From assembly GCF_030866825.1 (NCBI RefSeq), contig NZ_CP133020.1:4650001-4714000 (forward strand): a stretch of DNA of 64,000 nt, given 5' to 3'. Source of the stretch: Rathayibacter sp. SW19 (GTDB lineage: Bacteria; Actinomycetota; Actinomycetes; Actinomycetales; Microbacteriaceae). The notes beneath the pieces are model-generated. The model was not told the origin of the DNA. It made no database searches and saw nothing but the letters and a program-made list of their open reading frames with translations. Of this stretch, positions 26,629 to 34,237 are shown piece by piece. The translations under genes and the position numbers were made by a program. The stretch's first letter is position 1. Each line of letters begins with the position of its first letter.

Positions 26629-27300
26629 CGGCGTCTGCGTGCTCGAATCCATTGGGACGACCGGGGTAGTGGCTGAAACCGATCGGGCCGCCATGACGAA
26701 TCGTCTGATCAGTACGGCATCTTTGACGCCTCTACTCGACTCGACTCCGCTGGAGACGTCCACGCCGCTCGGCGAGACTGCCGCCAGCACGGCCGCGATG
26801 TTGTCGGGGGTCAAACCTCCAGCAAGAAGCCAAAAGCCTGCTGGGGCGGATGCCGCGAGCTCGGTCGTGTCGAACCGTAGCCCTTCTCCGGGGCTGGGGG
26901 CATCGATCAGCAAGCGCTGACGGGTCGACGTGGGTTCCGGGCCTGCACTGCGCTCGCGAAGATACGTCTGACTGGAGATCGCACGAAGAGTGCGGAATCC
27001 TTCATCGGCTAGCCTCGCGAAGTCGGCCGCCGGCTCATCCCCGTGCAATTGCACCGTCGTCACGCCCGCGGCGGTCGCGATACGCAGGACCTCCGCGATT
27101 GGCTGCTTGCGGAAGACGCCGACCGTCTCAAGCTCGGTCGGTGTGCGGGCGACGAGCTTGCGAGCGGCATCCGCGTCGAGTTGGCGGGGGCTTCCCTGCG
27201 CGAACACGAAACCGACGGCATCTGCTCCCGCGGCGATCGCAGCGTCCAACGCCGCGGGGTCGCGAAGTCCGCAGATCTTGACGAACAGGGCAGGCTTCAC
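26620..27300 (-). CDS. trpF: phosphoribosylanthranilate isomerase-like protein
   Basis: A 226-residue TIM barrel. Catalytic Cys is in V-K-I-C-G-L-R (C10), the phosphate-binding Arg in G-S-P-R, the general acid Asp in L-L-I-D-A, and the phosphate cups are L-L-A-G-G-L-T-P-D-N and G-V-D-V-S-S-G-V-E-S. All key residues of TrpF are kept. GTG 27300 is chosen because GGAGG lies 7 bases before it. It follows psuK by 25 bases, away from any trp gene. Many actinobacteria use PriA for this step, so a lone trpF beside pseudouridine genes is notable. Confidence 0.85.
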   Translation of the reverse strand: MKPALFVKICGLRDPAALDAAIAAGADAVGFVFAQGSPRQLDADAARKLVARTPTELETVGVFRKQPIAEVLRIATAAGVTTVQLHGDEPAADFARLADEGFRTLRAISSQTYLRERSAGPEPTSTRQRLLIDAPSPGEGLRFDTTELAASAPAGFWLLAGGLTPDNIAAVLAAVSPSGVDVSSGVESSRGVKDAVLIRRFVMAARSVSATTPVVPMDSSTQTPLG

Positions 27301-27325
27301 GTCCGCCCTCCAACGCGTGGGCTCA

Positions 27326-28204
27326 TCAGCTTTTCGGCGCGGTCGCACCGGGTGAGGCGAGCACCTTCGCGGCGAGGGCGTGCCCGCTGACGCATGCATC
27401 CGTTAGGTCGCGCGTGGCGTTGAAGGTCGACAGGAACCCGGCCGCGAAGGCGTCCCCCGCGCCGGTCAGATCCTTGATCTCCGAGACGGGCGGCACCGGA
27501 ACGATAATGCGGTCGGCTCCCGGTCGGTGGATCACAGTGGGCTCCGCACCGGCCTTCGTCACGACGATCGTTTCGCCGAGGCGAGCGAGATTCTCACCGG
27601 GTTCTCCGTCGATCGACAGGCCGAGCAGCGCGGATTCGCTGTTGTTGCCGATGATGAAATGCGGCTTCAACTCTGCCATCAGGTCGATGAAGCGCTGAAC
27701 GCCGTAGTGCGTGAGCATGCCGGTCGACGACGCATCGATCGACACCAGGATGTCGCGGCTCTTCGCCCTGCGGATCGCGTCAATCACGCTGCTCCCGATC
27801 GGCTCGCCGTCGAACGAGTATGCGGGCACATGCAACACGTCCAAGCCGTCGAGCCATTCGTCCGGCACGCGTTCGAGCCGGGTCGCGGCTCCCCGGTGGG
27901 GGAGCATCGTGCGTTCTCCCGTCGGGTCGATCAGAATGACGATCGTGCCGGTGTCACCACGTCGCTGCACGCGCACGTCGACGCCTTCTGCGGCGAGTTC
28001 TTGCACAAGTGCGTCGCCGAGACGATCGTCGCCGACGCATCCGATGAACCGTGTCGGCCCGAGCCGACTGGCGAATCCGGCCACGTTCGCGCCGCTGCCG
28101 CCGCGAACGTGGAACAGTTCGATGTCGGTGTCCGTGCCGTGTTGCACGTCTTCGGCCAGCCAGACGATGATGTCCTCGACCAGGTCTCCGATGATCCCAA
28201 GCAC
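27326..28204 (-). CDS. psuK: PfkB-family kinase, probable pseudouridine kinase
   Basis: A 292-residue ribokinase-fold sugar kinase. It has G-G-S-G-A-N-V-A near residue 35 and the ATP-site/catalytic motif D-L-T-G-A-G-D-A-F-A-A-G near residue 250 with the catalytic Asp. The adjacent pseudouridine-5'-phosphate glycosidase gene makes pseudouridine the likely substrate, phosphorylated before C-glycosidic bond cleavage. It starts with GTG 28204, 30 bases after psuG. Confidence 0.82.
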   Translation of the reverse strand: MLGIIGDLVEDIIVWLAEDVQHGTDTDIELFHVRGGSGANVAGFASRLGPTRFIGCVGDDRLGDALVQELAAEGVDVRVQRRGDTGTIVILIDPTGERTMLPHRGAATRLERVPDEWLDGLDVLHVPAYSFDGEPIGSSVIDAIRRAKSRDILVSIDASSTGMLTHYGVQRFIDLMAELKPHFIIGNNSESALLGLSIDGEPGENLARLGETIVVTKAGAEPTVIHRPGADRIIVPVPPVSEIKDLTGAGDAFAAGFLSTFNATRDLTDACVSGHALAAKVLASPGATAPKS

Positions 28205-28234
28205 GGTGCCTCCGTTCTCAGCTCGTCGGTGGGG

Positions 28235-29146
28235 TCAGTGGCTCAGCGCGGTCGCGACGCGGCCGCCCAGAGCGACGTTCCCGCGATACACCTCGATGTT
28301 CACCTCGAGGCTGAGACCGTGAGTGTCCCGCTGAATGTAGTCGAGCAAGAACGGCGTGCTGGCGTTACCGACAATGCCCTGCCGGTCGGCCTCCGCCCAA
28401 GCCCGGGTCAGGATGTCGTCGAGCTGCTCGGGCGGCAACTGCTTGTCCTCTGCGACGGGGTTGGCCAGCAGCACGGCCTGCGGCAGTTCGAGTGCGTCGC
28501 GCGCCTCGATGATCGCTGCTGCCTCCTCGGGGGTCTGCACGGCATACGCGATGCTGTAGCCCGAGTCGGAGACGTAGAAGCCGGGGTACTTGGTCGTGCC
28601 GAAGCCGATCACCGGGATGTTCAGAGTTTCGAACCGCTCCAGCGTCGCACCGACATCGAGAATCGACTTCACGCCTGCGCTGATCACGACGATCGGCACC
28701 TGAGCGAGCGTGGTCATGTCCGCGGATTCGTCGAAGGTCTCGGCTGCGCCGTGGTGCACGCCGCCGAGGCCGCCGGTGGAGAATACCTTCACGCCGGCAC
28801 GGTGCGCCAGGAACGACGTTGCGGCAACCGTGGTGCCACCGTGCACTCCGAGTGCGGAGACGACTGGCAGATCGCGCAGGCTGACCTTCGCCATGTTGTC
28901 CGTCTGGGAAAGCTCGGTGATCTGTTCTGTGCTCAAACCGACGGTCGGCACCCCGTTGAAGACGCCGATGGTGGCCGGGGTCACGCCGTCTGCGCGGAGG
29001 CTCGCCTCAGCTTCCAGGGCGACCTCGAGGTTGCGAGGGCGGGGCAGGCCGTGGGTGAAAATGGTCGACTCGAGCGCGACGACGGGGCGATTTTCGCGCA
29101 CGGCGTTCTGTACTTCGTCGGAAACATGGATGACGGACTCGCTCAT
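28235..29146 (-). CDS. psuG: pseudouridine-5'-phosphate glycosidase
   Basis: A 303-residue PsuG/IndA protein of standard length. V-A-L-E-S-T-I-F-T-H-G-L-P-R-P is the conserved N-terminal motif, with G-V-H-G-G-T-T-V-A-A-T near 100 and F-S-T-G-G-L-G-G-V-H-H-G-A (about 122-134) forming the metal and phosphate site. It cleaves pseudouridine 5'-phosphate to uracil and ribose 5-phosphate. It is the first gene of psuG-psuK-trpF and is divergent from a LysR regulator. Confidence 0.92.
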   Translation of the reverse strand: MSESVIHVSDEVQNAVRENRPVVALESTIFTHGLPRPRNLEVALEAEASLRADGVTPATIGVFNGVPTVGLSTEQITELSQTDNMAKVSLRDLPVVSALGVHGGTTVAATSFLAHRAGVKVFSTGGLGGVHHGAAETFDESADMTTLAQVPIVVISAGVKSILDVGATLERFETLNIPVIGFGTTKYPGFYVSDSGYSIAYAVQTPEEAAAIIEARDALELPQAVLLANPVAEDKQLPPEQLDDILTRAWAEADRQGIVGNASTPFLLDYIQRDTHGLSLEVNIEVYRGNVALGGRVATALSH

Positions 29147-29224
29147 GGCGGACTTCTTTCTTCGTCGGAGTGGATGATTTCTGGCTGTGTGGCCGGATTA
29201 CGACCTGAAATCAAGGCTACGGAA

Positions 29225-29241
29225 GGATTGGCCAACAATCC
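29225..29241. promoter_or_regulatory. LysR-type operator between psuG and its regulator
   Basis: GGATTG-gccaa-CAATCC is a perfect 6-bp inverted repeat with a T-N11-A core, typical of LysR binding. It lies 79-95 bases upstream of psuG and 36-52 upstream of the lysR gene. A second palindrome, ATAGGCT-t-AGCCTAT at 29264-29278, covers the lysR start codon. Confidence 0.6.
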
Positions 29242-29276
29242 AGAAACTATTGAGCACTTTCCGATAGGCTTAGCCT

Positions 29277-30200
29277 ATGCAAATAACCCTCCGCCAATTG
29301 GAGATCTTCGTCGCTGTTGCCGAGGCCGGGCACTTCGGCAGAGCCGCTGAAGCGTTACACATCTCCCAGCCCACGGTGAGTCAGGAGATCAATCGGCTCG
29401 AGCGCCGACTCGGCATCCCTTTGTTCGACCGTTCGCGGCGATCGGCCACCGTCACCCCGGCAGGCGAGATCATGGTCGCCGACGGGCGAACGCTACTCCA
29501 CCAGGCCGGCGCCCTGATCGAGAAGGTACAGCTGTTCGAAACAGTACGGATGCGCACAGCCCGGCTGGTCGCCACGCCGAGCGTCGTCAACAGACTGCTC
29601 CCCGCCGTGCTCAGCAGAGCAGAGCAGGAGCTGCCCGCCATCCAGATCGATGAGACCCTCGTGGAAACCGGCGCGGTATCGACGACGCTGGTCGAAACGA
29701 ACGCCGACATAGGAATAGGACGCTTTCTGAATTCTGTCGAAGGGTTCGAACTGGAGACGATCGCCGACGAGCCAGTTCTCGTCGCTGTCAGCCGCAATCA
29801 TCCGGTGTCGAGTGCCCGCAGTGTCAACCTCGAGGACCTCGCGGATCTGCCCCTGCTGTTGTGGCCACGTGAGCAGAATCCGGCGTACTACGACTACCTC
29901 ATCGACCTGTGCACATCGCGCGGGCTCAATCCGCTGGTGCTGATGAGCCCGCCGCTGATCGTGGGATCGCGGCTCTATCTCCTGTCGGAGGGCCGCGCAT
30001 TCTCCTTGGTGCCGTGGTCAATGGCCGGGCATCTCTCCGCCGATCTCACCACCGTTCCGTTGGATCGGCCGGCCACCCTTCCGCTGTCGATGCAGTGGAG
30101 AGTGGATGATCCACGCACGCCGCTGGCAGCACTGCGCGATCTCGTGCGGTCCGAAGCCGCCACGTTGCAGGCTGAGGCGCGGCAGTCGCTTAGCGAGTGA
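29277..30200 (+). CDS. LysR-family transcriptional regulator
   Basis: A 307-residue regulator. The N-terminal winged HTH is L-R-Q-L-E-I-F-V-A-V-A-E-A-G-H-F-G-R-A-A-E-A-L-H with S-Q-P-T-V-S-Q-E-I, split here for length, within residues 4-60. The remainder is the periplasmic-binding-like effector domain. It diverges from psuG, so control of pseudouridine breakdown is likely. TAGGCT lies 6 bases before ATG 29277, so its own message may be leaderless and the palindrome over the start may mediate autorepression. Confidence 0.88.
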   Translation: MQITLRQLEIFVAVAEAGHFGRAAEALHISQPTVSQEINRLERRLGIPLFDRSRRSATVTPAGEIMVADGRTLLHQAGALIEKVQLFETVRMRTARLVATPSVVNRLLPAVLSRAEQELPAIQIDETLVETGAVSTTLVETNADIGIGRFLNSVEGFELETIADEPVLVAVSRNHPVSSARSVNLEDLADLPLLLWPREQNPAYYDYLIDLCTSRGLNPLVLMSPPLIVGSRLYLLSEGRAFSLVPWSMAGHLSADLTTVPLDRPATLPLSMQWRVDDPRTPLAALRDLVRSEAATLQAEARQSLSE

Positions 30201-30294
30201 GCGATTTCAGCATCTTGATAGATTTACACTATTGAAAGATAGCAGTTTCATTGTTGTTGCCTCTTGCGCTACCGGCTAGCGTTGAGGTATAAAC

Positions 30295-31611
30295 ATGAAC
30301 ACTTCCGACACACTGGACCCGACCGAGCCTAATCCGACCGAACCGATCCGCGCACTGACGGTTGAAGCGACTCGCGCCCCGTCACCGGCACGCGCAGCGC
30401 TACGCGCCGTCGGTGCCGGCTTCTTCCCGCTCGCCTTCGTCAGTCGCCTGCCATTCGCGATGACGGTCGTCGGCGTCTTGACGATCGTCTCCAGTGTGCG
30501 AGGCTCCGTGACGGAAGCCGGGATCCTCTCGGCCGTCGCCGGCATCGGCACAGCGGCCTTCGGTCCATTGCTGGGCTCGTTCGCCGACAAGCACGGGCAG
30601 CGTCGTGTCCTGCTTTTCTCTGCAGCCGTCAACGTCGCCAGCCTGGTCGGCTTCGTTCTGCTCACGTTCTCGACCGCTTCCGCACTGTGGCTTGCCGTCG
30701 TCGTCTTCGCGCTGGGCGCAAGCACTCCGCAGGTCGCACCGATGTCCAGAACCAGACTGGTGTCCATCGTGACAGCGCGCACGGACGGACGAAGACGCGC
30801 TCAGGCGCTTTCTCTCGTGATGAGTTACGAATCGGTGGCAGACGAACTCGCATTCGTGCTGGGGCCCGTGGCGGTCGGCGTCATCGCTTCAGCGCTTGGT
30901 GCCGGCGCGCCGCTCGCCATCGCAGCCGGCATCACCGCAGTGTTCGTCGTCGCCTTCGCGCTGCACCGCACGGCGAAGCTGCCGATCCATGAGCCGTCTG
31001 CCGAAGAGGCCGCGACGCGCACCAGGCTATTCAGCTTCGCCCTGTTGGTCCTGCCCGTCGGCATGTTCTTCGTCGGCGGATTCTTCGGCTCCGTGCTGAC
31101 CGCCTTGACCGTCTTCATGCGCGATCAGGGCCATGAACTGGCAACCGGGATCGTCTATGGCGGCATGAGCATCGGCTCCGTCGTCACGGCAGTCCTGATC
31201 GCATTCGCACCGCGCCGCTTCACGCTGCGGGCCCGCTGGCTGTGCTTCGCAGGCATCGCGCTAGCCGCTGTGCTCGCGCTCGTCGCAGCCCCAACTATCG
31301 CGTTCGTCGTCGTCGGACTGGTCGCTGCCGGGTTCGGCATCGGCGTTGTCATCGTCACGATCTTCACAACCGCCAACCAGCGCACTCCCGCCGCACGCAC
31401 GACGACCGTGATGACCATGCTCTCCAGCGCCCTGATCGTCGGTCAGGCTCTGTTCAGTGCGCTTGGCGGAATCGTGTCCGACGCTTTCGGCTCCAGTGCC
31501 GGGTTCGCGCTGGCTGCCGCTGCCGCCGTCGCCATCATGCTGGCCGCGAGCGCCAACTTCGCTGCAGATCGCGTTACGAATCGAGCAACAGCAAAGCACC
31601 CGGCAGTGTAG
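30295..31611 (+). CDS. MFS transporter
   Basis: A 438-residue protein with twelve hydrophobic segments. The loop 2-3 motif A-D-K-H-G-Q-R-R of the major facilitator family is at about 101-108 (G-S-F-A-D-K-H-G-Q-R). The pattern is that of drug or sugar efflux proteins. The first 45 residues are a Thr/Pro/Glu-rich cytoplasmic tail containing two Pro-Thr-Glu-Pro repeats. Substrate unknown. Confidence 0.82.
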   Translation: MNTSDTLDPTEPNPTEPIRALTVEATRAPSPARAALRAVGAGFFPLAFVSRLPFAMTVVGVLTIVSSVRGSVTEAGILSAVAGIGTAAFGPLLGSFADKHGQRRVLLFSAAVNVASLVGFVLLTFSTASALWLAVVVFALGASTPQVAPMSRTRLVSIVTARTDGRRRAQALSLVMSYESVADELAFVLGPVAVGVIASALGAGAPLAIAAGITAVFVVAFALHRTAKLPIHEPSAEEAATRTRLFSFALLVLPVGMFFVGGFFGSVLTALTVFMRDQGHELATGIVYGGMSIGSVVTAVLIAFAPRRFTLRARWLCFAGIALAAVLALVAAPTIAFVVVGLVAAGFGIGVVIVTIFTTANQRTPAARTTTVMTMLSSALIVGQALFSALGGIVSDAFGSSAGFALAAAAAVAIMLAASANFAADRVTNRATAKHPAV

Positions 31612-31633
31612 TCGCGCAGCGACTTCGTGCGAT

Positions 31634-32980
31634 TCAGTCGCGCAGCGACGCTCCAGTGGTCTGGCCGAAGTCAATGTGGAGATGGTCACACGTGTCGTCG
31701 AACGGCACCAAATTCGTCAACGAAATCGACGAGCGGCATTCCTGCTGACCGACGTGACTTCCCGGAGGAACGAGCGGATCGAGGATCCTGATCAACCGCA
31801 CCGAATTGGCGTCGCCGCCATTCAGGCTCTGACCGTTCAGCATGTCAAAGTCCACTGCGTGACCACCGCCGTCGGCATAGTGCGCAGACGCTGTACCAGC
31901 CCCCTCGATTTGCCCGGTACAACGGCGATTGATATCACTGACGCCTACCGTGGAGAAATTGTCGAGAGCGACCTCGATCACCTGCAACACGCGATAGTCG
32001 ACGCCGCATCCTGGGACGGCGACGCCCGCAGCGAGATTCTGAATTTCCGGGAGGTGATTAGGCGTCGAGCCGGTCAGCCGGCCCGCGGCAGCAGCACTCA
32101 TGATTTTCGCCGCCAGCGCTTGAACCGTCGACGGCACCGTGGTGCCGAGCGTCGAATCCCACGCCGCGACGTTCTCGATGGTCGTGTAGTTCTCTCGGCC
32201 GCTTGCCGGCATCACCACATTTGCGACCGACAGTGTTTGGCCGGCAAGGGAAGCATTGCCACCACCCGACGTGTTCGAGGAGATCGCGTAGGCAGGTAGC
32301 GCGAACGTGGTGACCAAACCGGCCGCCGCGAGCATTGCTGCGAAGCTGGACAATCTGCGCTTGCGCGCCGGATTCGATCGCGCGTGGGAAACCGGCGGGT
32401 GGGCATCCGCATTGGGCGTGCGCAGCCGGATGCTCTGCCGAACCGGAACCGGTGCCCGCGGAACCACGGGAACGATATCACCGCGTCGCCGGCTGCCGGC
32501 CTGCTTGTTCGCCCGTTTGGCAGTGCGTTCGGCCTGGCCGACAGCAACTCCCTCGGCCGCACGCTTGCTTGCACGCGCGCCTGCACGACTGCGCACCGCG
32601 ATCTCGGCGGTGTCCCGCTCGCGGCGTTGCCGTCGTGTCTCCGGCGCGCCGAGCGGCTCTAAGGCGGGTCGCACGACGGCCGCTGGCTGTGCGCCAATAC
32701 CCAGAGCCGCGAAGAGTTCGAGGGCCCCGGTCGCGTCGGAAGCGGGCAACGCCGCCAGTTCAGCGGTCGCACCTGATCCGGCAATCGTTTCACGCTCGGC
32801 GATCACAGCGGGCCCCGGGACTGCTGCAGGGGGTGCGGTGACCTCGAGTGCCGCGGTCGCAGCGCGCTCGCGCTCACGAAGCTGGCGGCGGGTCAACGGC
32901 GCAGGTTCGCACGCATCCGCTTCCCGATGACCGAATGCGGCGTCACCTGACGGCGCGAGGTATCCGGTCAGGAACGACAC
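31634..32980 (-). CDS. membrane-anchored protein with M15-like peptidase domain
   Basis: A 448-residue protein. Residues 1-205 are Ala/Arg/Glu-rich and likely disordered and cytoplasmic, with two R-R-Q-R/L-R-E-R basic clusters. One hydrophobic segment at about 215-235 ends in A-Y-A, and the rest is extracellular. The last domain has S-A-H-Y-A-D-G-G-G-H-A-V-D-F-D and D-H-L-H-I-D-F, which recalls the zinc-binding His/Asp set of M15/LAS peptidases. Peptidoglycan as target is inference. A GC-rich inverted repeat (33013-33048: GGCAG...CTGCC with inner CCC/GGG) lies in the leader upstream of GTG 32980. Confidence 0.6.
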   Translation of the reverse strand: MSFLTGYLAPSGDAAFGHREADACEPAPLTRRQLRERERAATAALEVTAPPAAVPGPAVIAERETIAGSGATAELAALPASDATGALELFAALGIGAQPAAVVRPALEPLGAPETRRQRRERDTAEIAVRSRAGARASKRAAEGVAVGQAERTAKRANKQAGSRRRGDIVPVVPRAPVPVRQSIRLRTPNADAHPPVSHARSNPARKRRLSSFAAMLAAAGLVTTFALPAYAISSNTSGGGNASLAGQTLSVANVVMPASGRENYTTIENVAAWDSTLGTTVPSTVQALAAKIMSAAAAGRLTGSTPNHLPEIQNLAAGVAVPGCGVDYRVLQVIEVALDNFSTVGVSDINRRCTGQIEGAGTASAHYADGGGHAVDFDMLNGQSLNGGDANSVRLIRILDPLVPPGSHVGQQECRSSISLTNLVPFDDTCDHLHIDFGQTTGASLRD

Positions 32981-33211
32981 CGTGCTGATCCTCCGTGCAG
33001 AGCATTCGGGGCGGCAGCCCAGGTGGGGGAGCCCGGGCCGTGTCTGCCGTTCGAGGGTCTCGCCCGAACAGACAACGCTTCGACGTTACGCGTTCGTGAT
33101 CAATTTGTCACGCCAGCCATGCACTTTCGCAGTTATCGCGTTACTGCGATGCAACGGCGGTGCAGTCGGCGCGTGATTTTTACAATTTCTCGTACACGGA
33201 GGTGGAGGCCG

Positions 33212-33259
33212 GTGTCGATCGGCTGGGTGCTGCTTTTGCTGATCGCGTTGGCCGCATAG
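33212..33259 (+). CDS. 15-residue hydrophobic micro-ORF
   Basis: GTG 33212 opens a 15-codon frame reading M-S-I-G-W-V-L-L-L-L-I-A-L-A-A then TAG. GGAGG occurs 3 and 9 bases upstream in an ACGGAGGTGGAGGCC context, and TACAAT at 33181-33186 could be the -10 box. The peptide would span a membrane. It directly precedes the multi-hairpin element at 33301-33418. This may be a real small membrane peptide or chance; there is no homology evidence. Confidence 0.3.
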   Translation: MSIGWVLLLLIALAA

Positions 33260-33300
33260 CCGCCGCCTCCGGAACATGAGGTGTTGGGCGCGTGCAGGAG

Positions 33301-33418
33301 GGCAGGGCCACCGCCCTGCCACCGTCTTCCCCTGCCCAGGGCCGCAAGGCCCCGCGGGTCAAGAGCCGGCCGCAGGCCGGTCCCGCAGGGACGCGCAGCG
33401 CCCTTGACGCGTGGGCAG
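33301..33418. other. compact multi-hairpin element (candidate structured RNA or DNA site)
   Basis: A run of perfect short hairpins. GGCAGGGC-cacc-GCCCTGCC is at 33301-33320. CTGCCCA (33332) pairs with TGGGCAG (33412) to enclose GGGCC-gcaa-GGCCC (33339-33352) and a second closed arm, GTCAAG (33358) with CTTGAC (33403). That arm carries three consecutive GCA-loop hairpins: CCGGCC/GGCCGG (33366-33380), TCCC/GGGA (33381-33391) and CGC/GCG (33392-33400). The fold resembles a branched RNA with a GNRA tetraloop. No coding frame explains it. Confidence 0.55.
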
Positions 33419-33420
33419 AC

Positions 33421-33799
33421 GGCCCGTAGCAGCGCCCGACACCGACCCCAGCGTTACGACCAGACCAGCGAGCAATCCGACTCGCAAGACAGCCGTGTTG
33501 CGACCACCGCTAGAATTCGCCGTTCCCCTTGCGGGCGGGGTCAGAGGCGAGTTTCGTCTCCTCGAATGCGAATGTGGTATTAGGTCGGCCGGACCTGCGA
33601 TGTGAGGTCCTCGCCAACTGCGAAGTGTAGGAATCCGCCATCATCTGTGGAATCCAGACCCTGAAACGACCGCCAATTACCGTGGAGTTACCGGCGTGTC
33701 TCGCCATCTTGGCGCGGAACCTACATGCGCAGCACCCTGAAGTGCTGAGAGATTCTCCCTGTCCAGAGCGTCTATGGGCATCTCGTTTATCATCCGGGG
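33421..33799. other. non-coding stretch without a supported gene
   Basis: No reading frame here has convincing codon use. The only structure I see is a small hairpin, CAGCAC-cctga-AGTGCTG-like, near 33727-33744. The base composition is lower in G+C than the flanking core genes. Confidence 0.5.
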
Positions 33800-33862
33800 T
33801 GTCATTTTCTCAAGTGACCTGACGGGCCGCTCAAGTGGGATGTCGATTTCTCAACCGACCTG
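33800..33862. mobile_element. IS21-like terminal repeat remnant
   Basis: TGTCATTTTCTCAAGTGACC at 33800 recurs as TGTCGATTTCTCAACCGACC at 33841 (about 18 of 22 positions shared, 41 bases apart), with CCGCTCAAGTGGGA between them. Elements of the IS21 family carry such multiple repeats starting TGTC at their ends. No istA/istB genes remain nearby, so this would be a solo end. Confidence 0.4.
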
Positions 33863-34237
33863 TCAACTGTCGGGCGCGTCGCATCGCCGAGCACAGTTCG
33901 GTCGCCTCTGGCCGTTGAGGAAGGAGATGCGTCTCGGCCTACTGGAATACACCGCGCCCACATGCGGAACGTATTGCGGCCCTCCATGCGCAACAGGCAG
34001 ATGAGTCGAACGGCGCATGGCGGCCTTGGGAGTCTCGATCCAGACCGGGTGTCCGTAAGGGACGGCAAGGGGACGTTGTGGATCGTGACTTGCCTAACGA
34101 ACCGTAAACAGTTGACAAGCGTATCTCGGATGCCGCAAACACTCGCCGGATCGCACAACTCCGTCAAGTATTGACGCGGGCATATCGGAAGGCCAAGATT
34201 TGGGAGGAGTGAGGCCGTCTCATCATGGGGGAACACT
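33863..34237. other. non-coding stretch upstream of the CPBP gene
   Basis: No intact gene is supported. A frame ending at about 34213 reads D-K-R-I-S-D-A-A-N-T-R-R-I-A-Q-L-R then a TGA after W-E-E, which looks like the eroded C-terminus of a lost gene. GGGGGA lies close upstream of the ATG at 34238. Confidence 0.4.

Noticed and set aside
32985..33080. Possible ydaO/c-di-AMP riboswitch upstream of the M15-like gene
   Set aside because: The GAACGG-CAG stretch recalls its 3' part, but the conserved GGGGUGAAUC and CGGGGGACCCA elements are not present in the leader.
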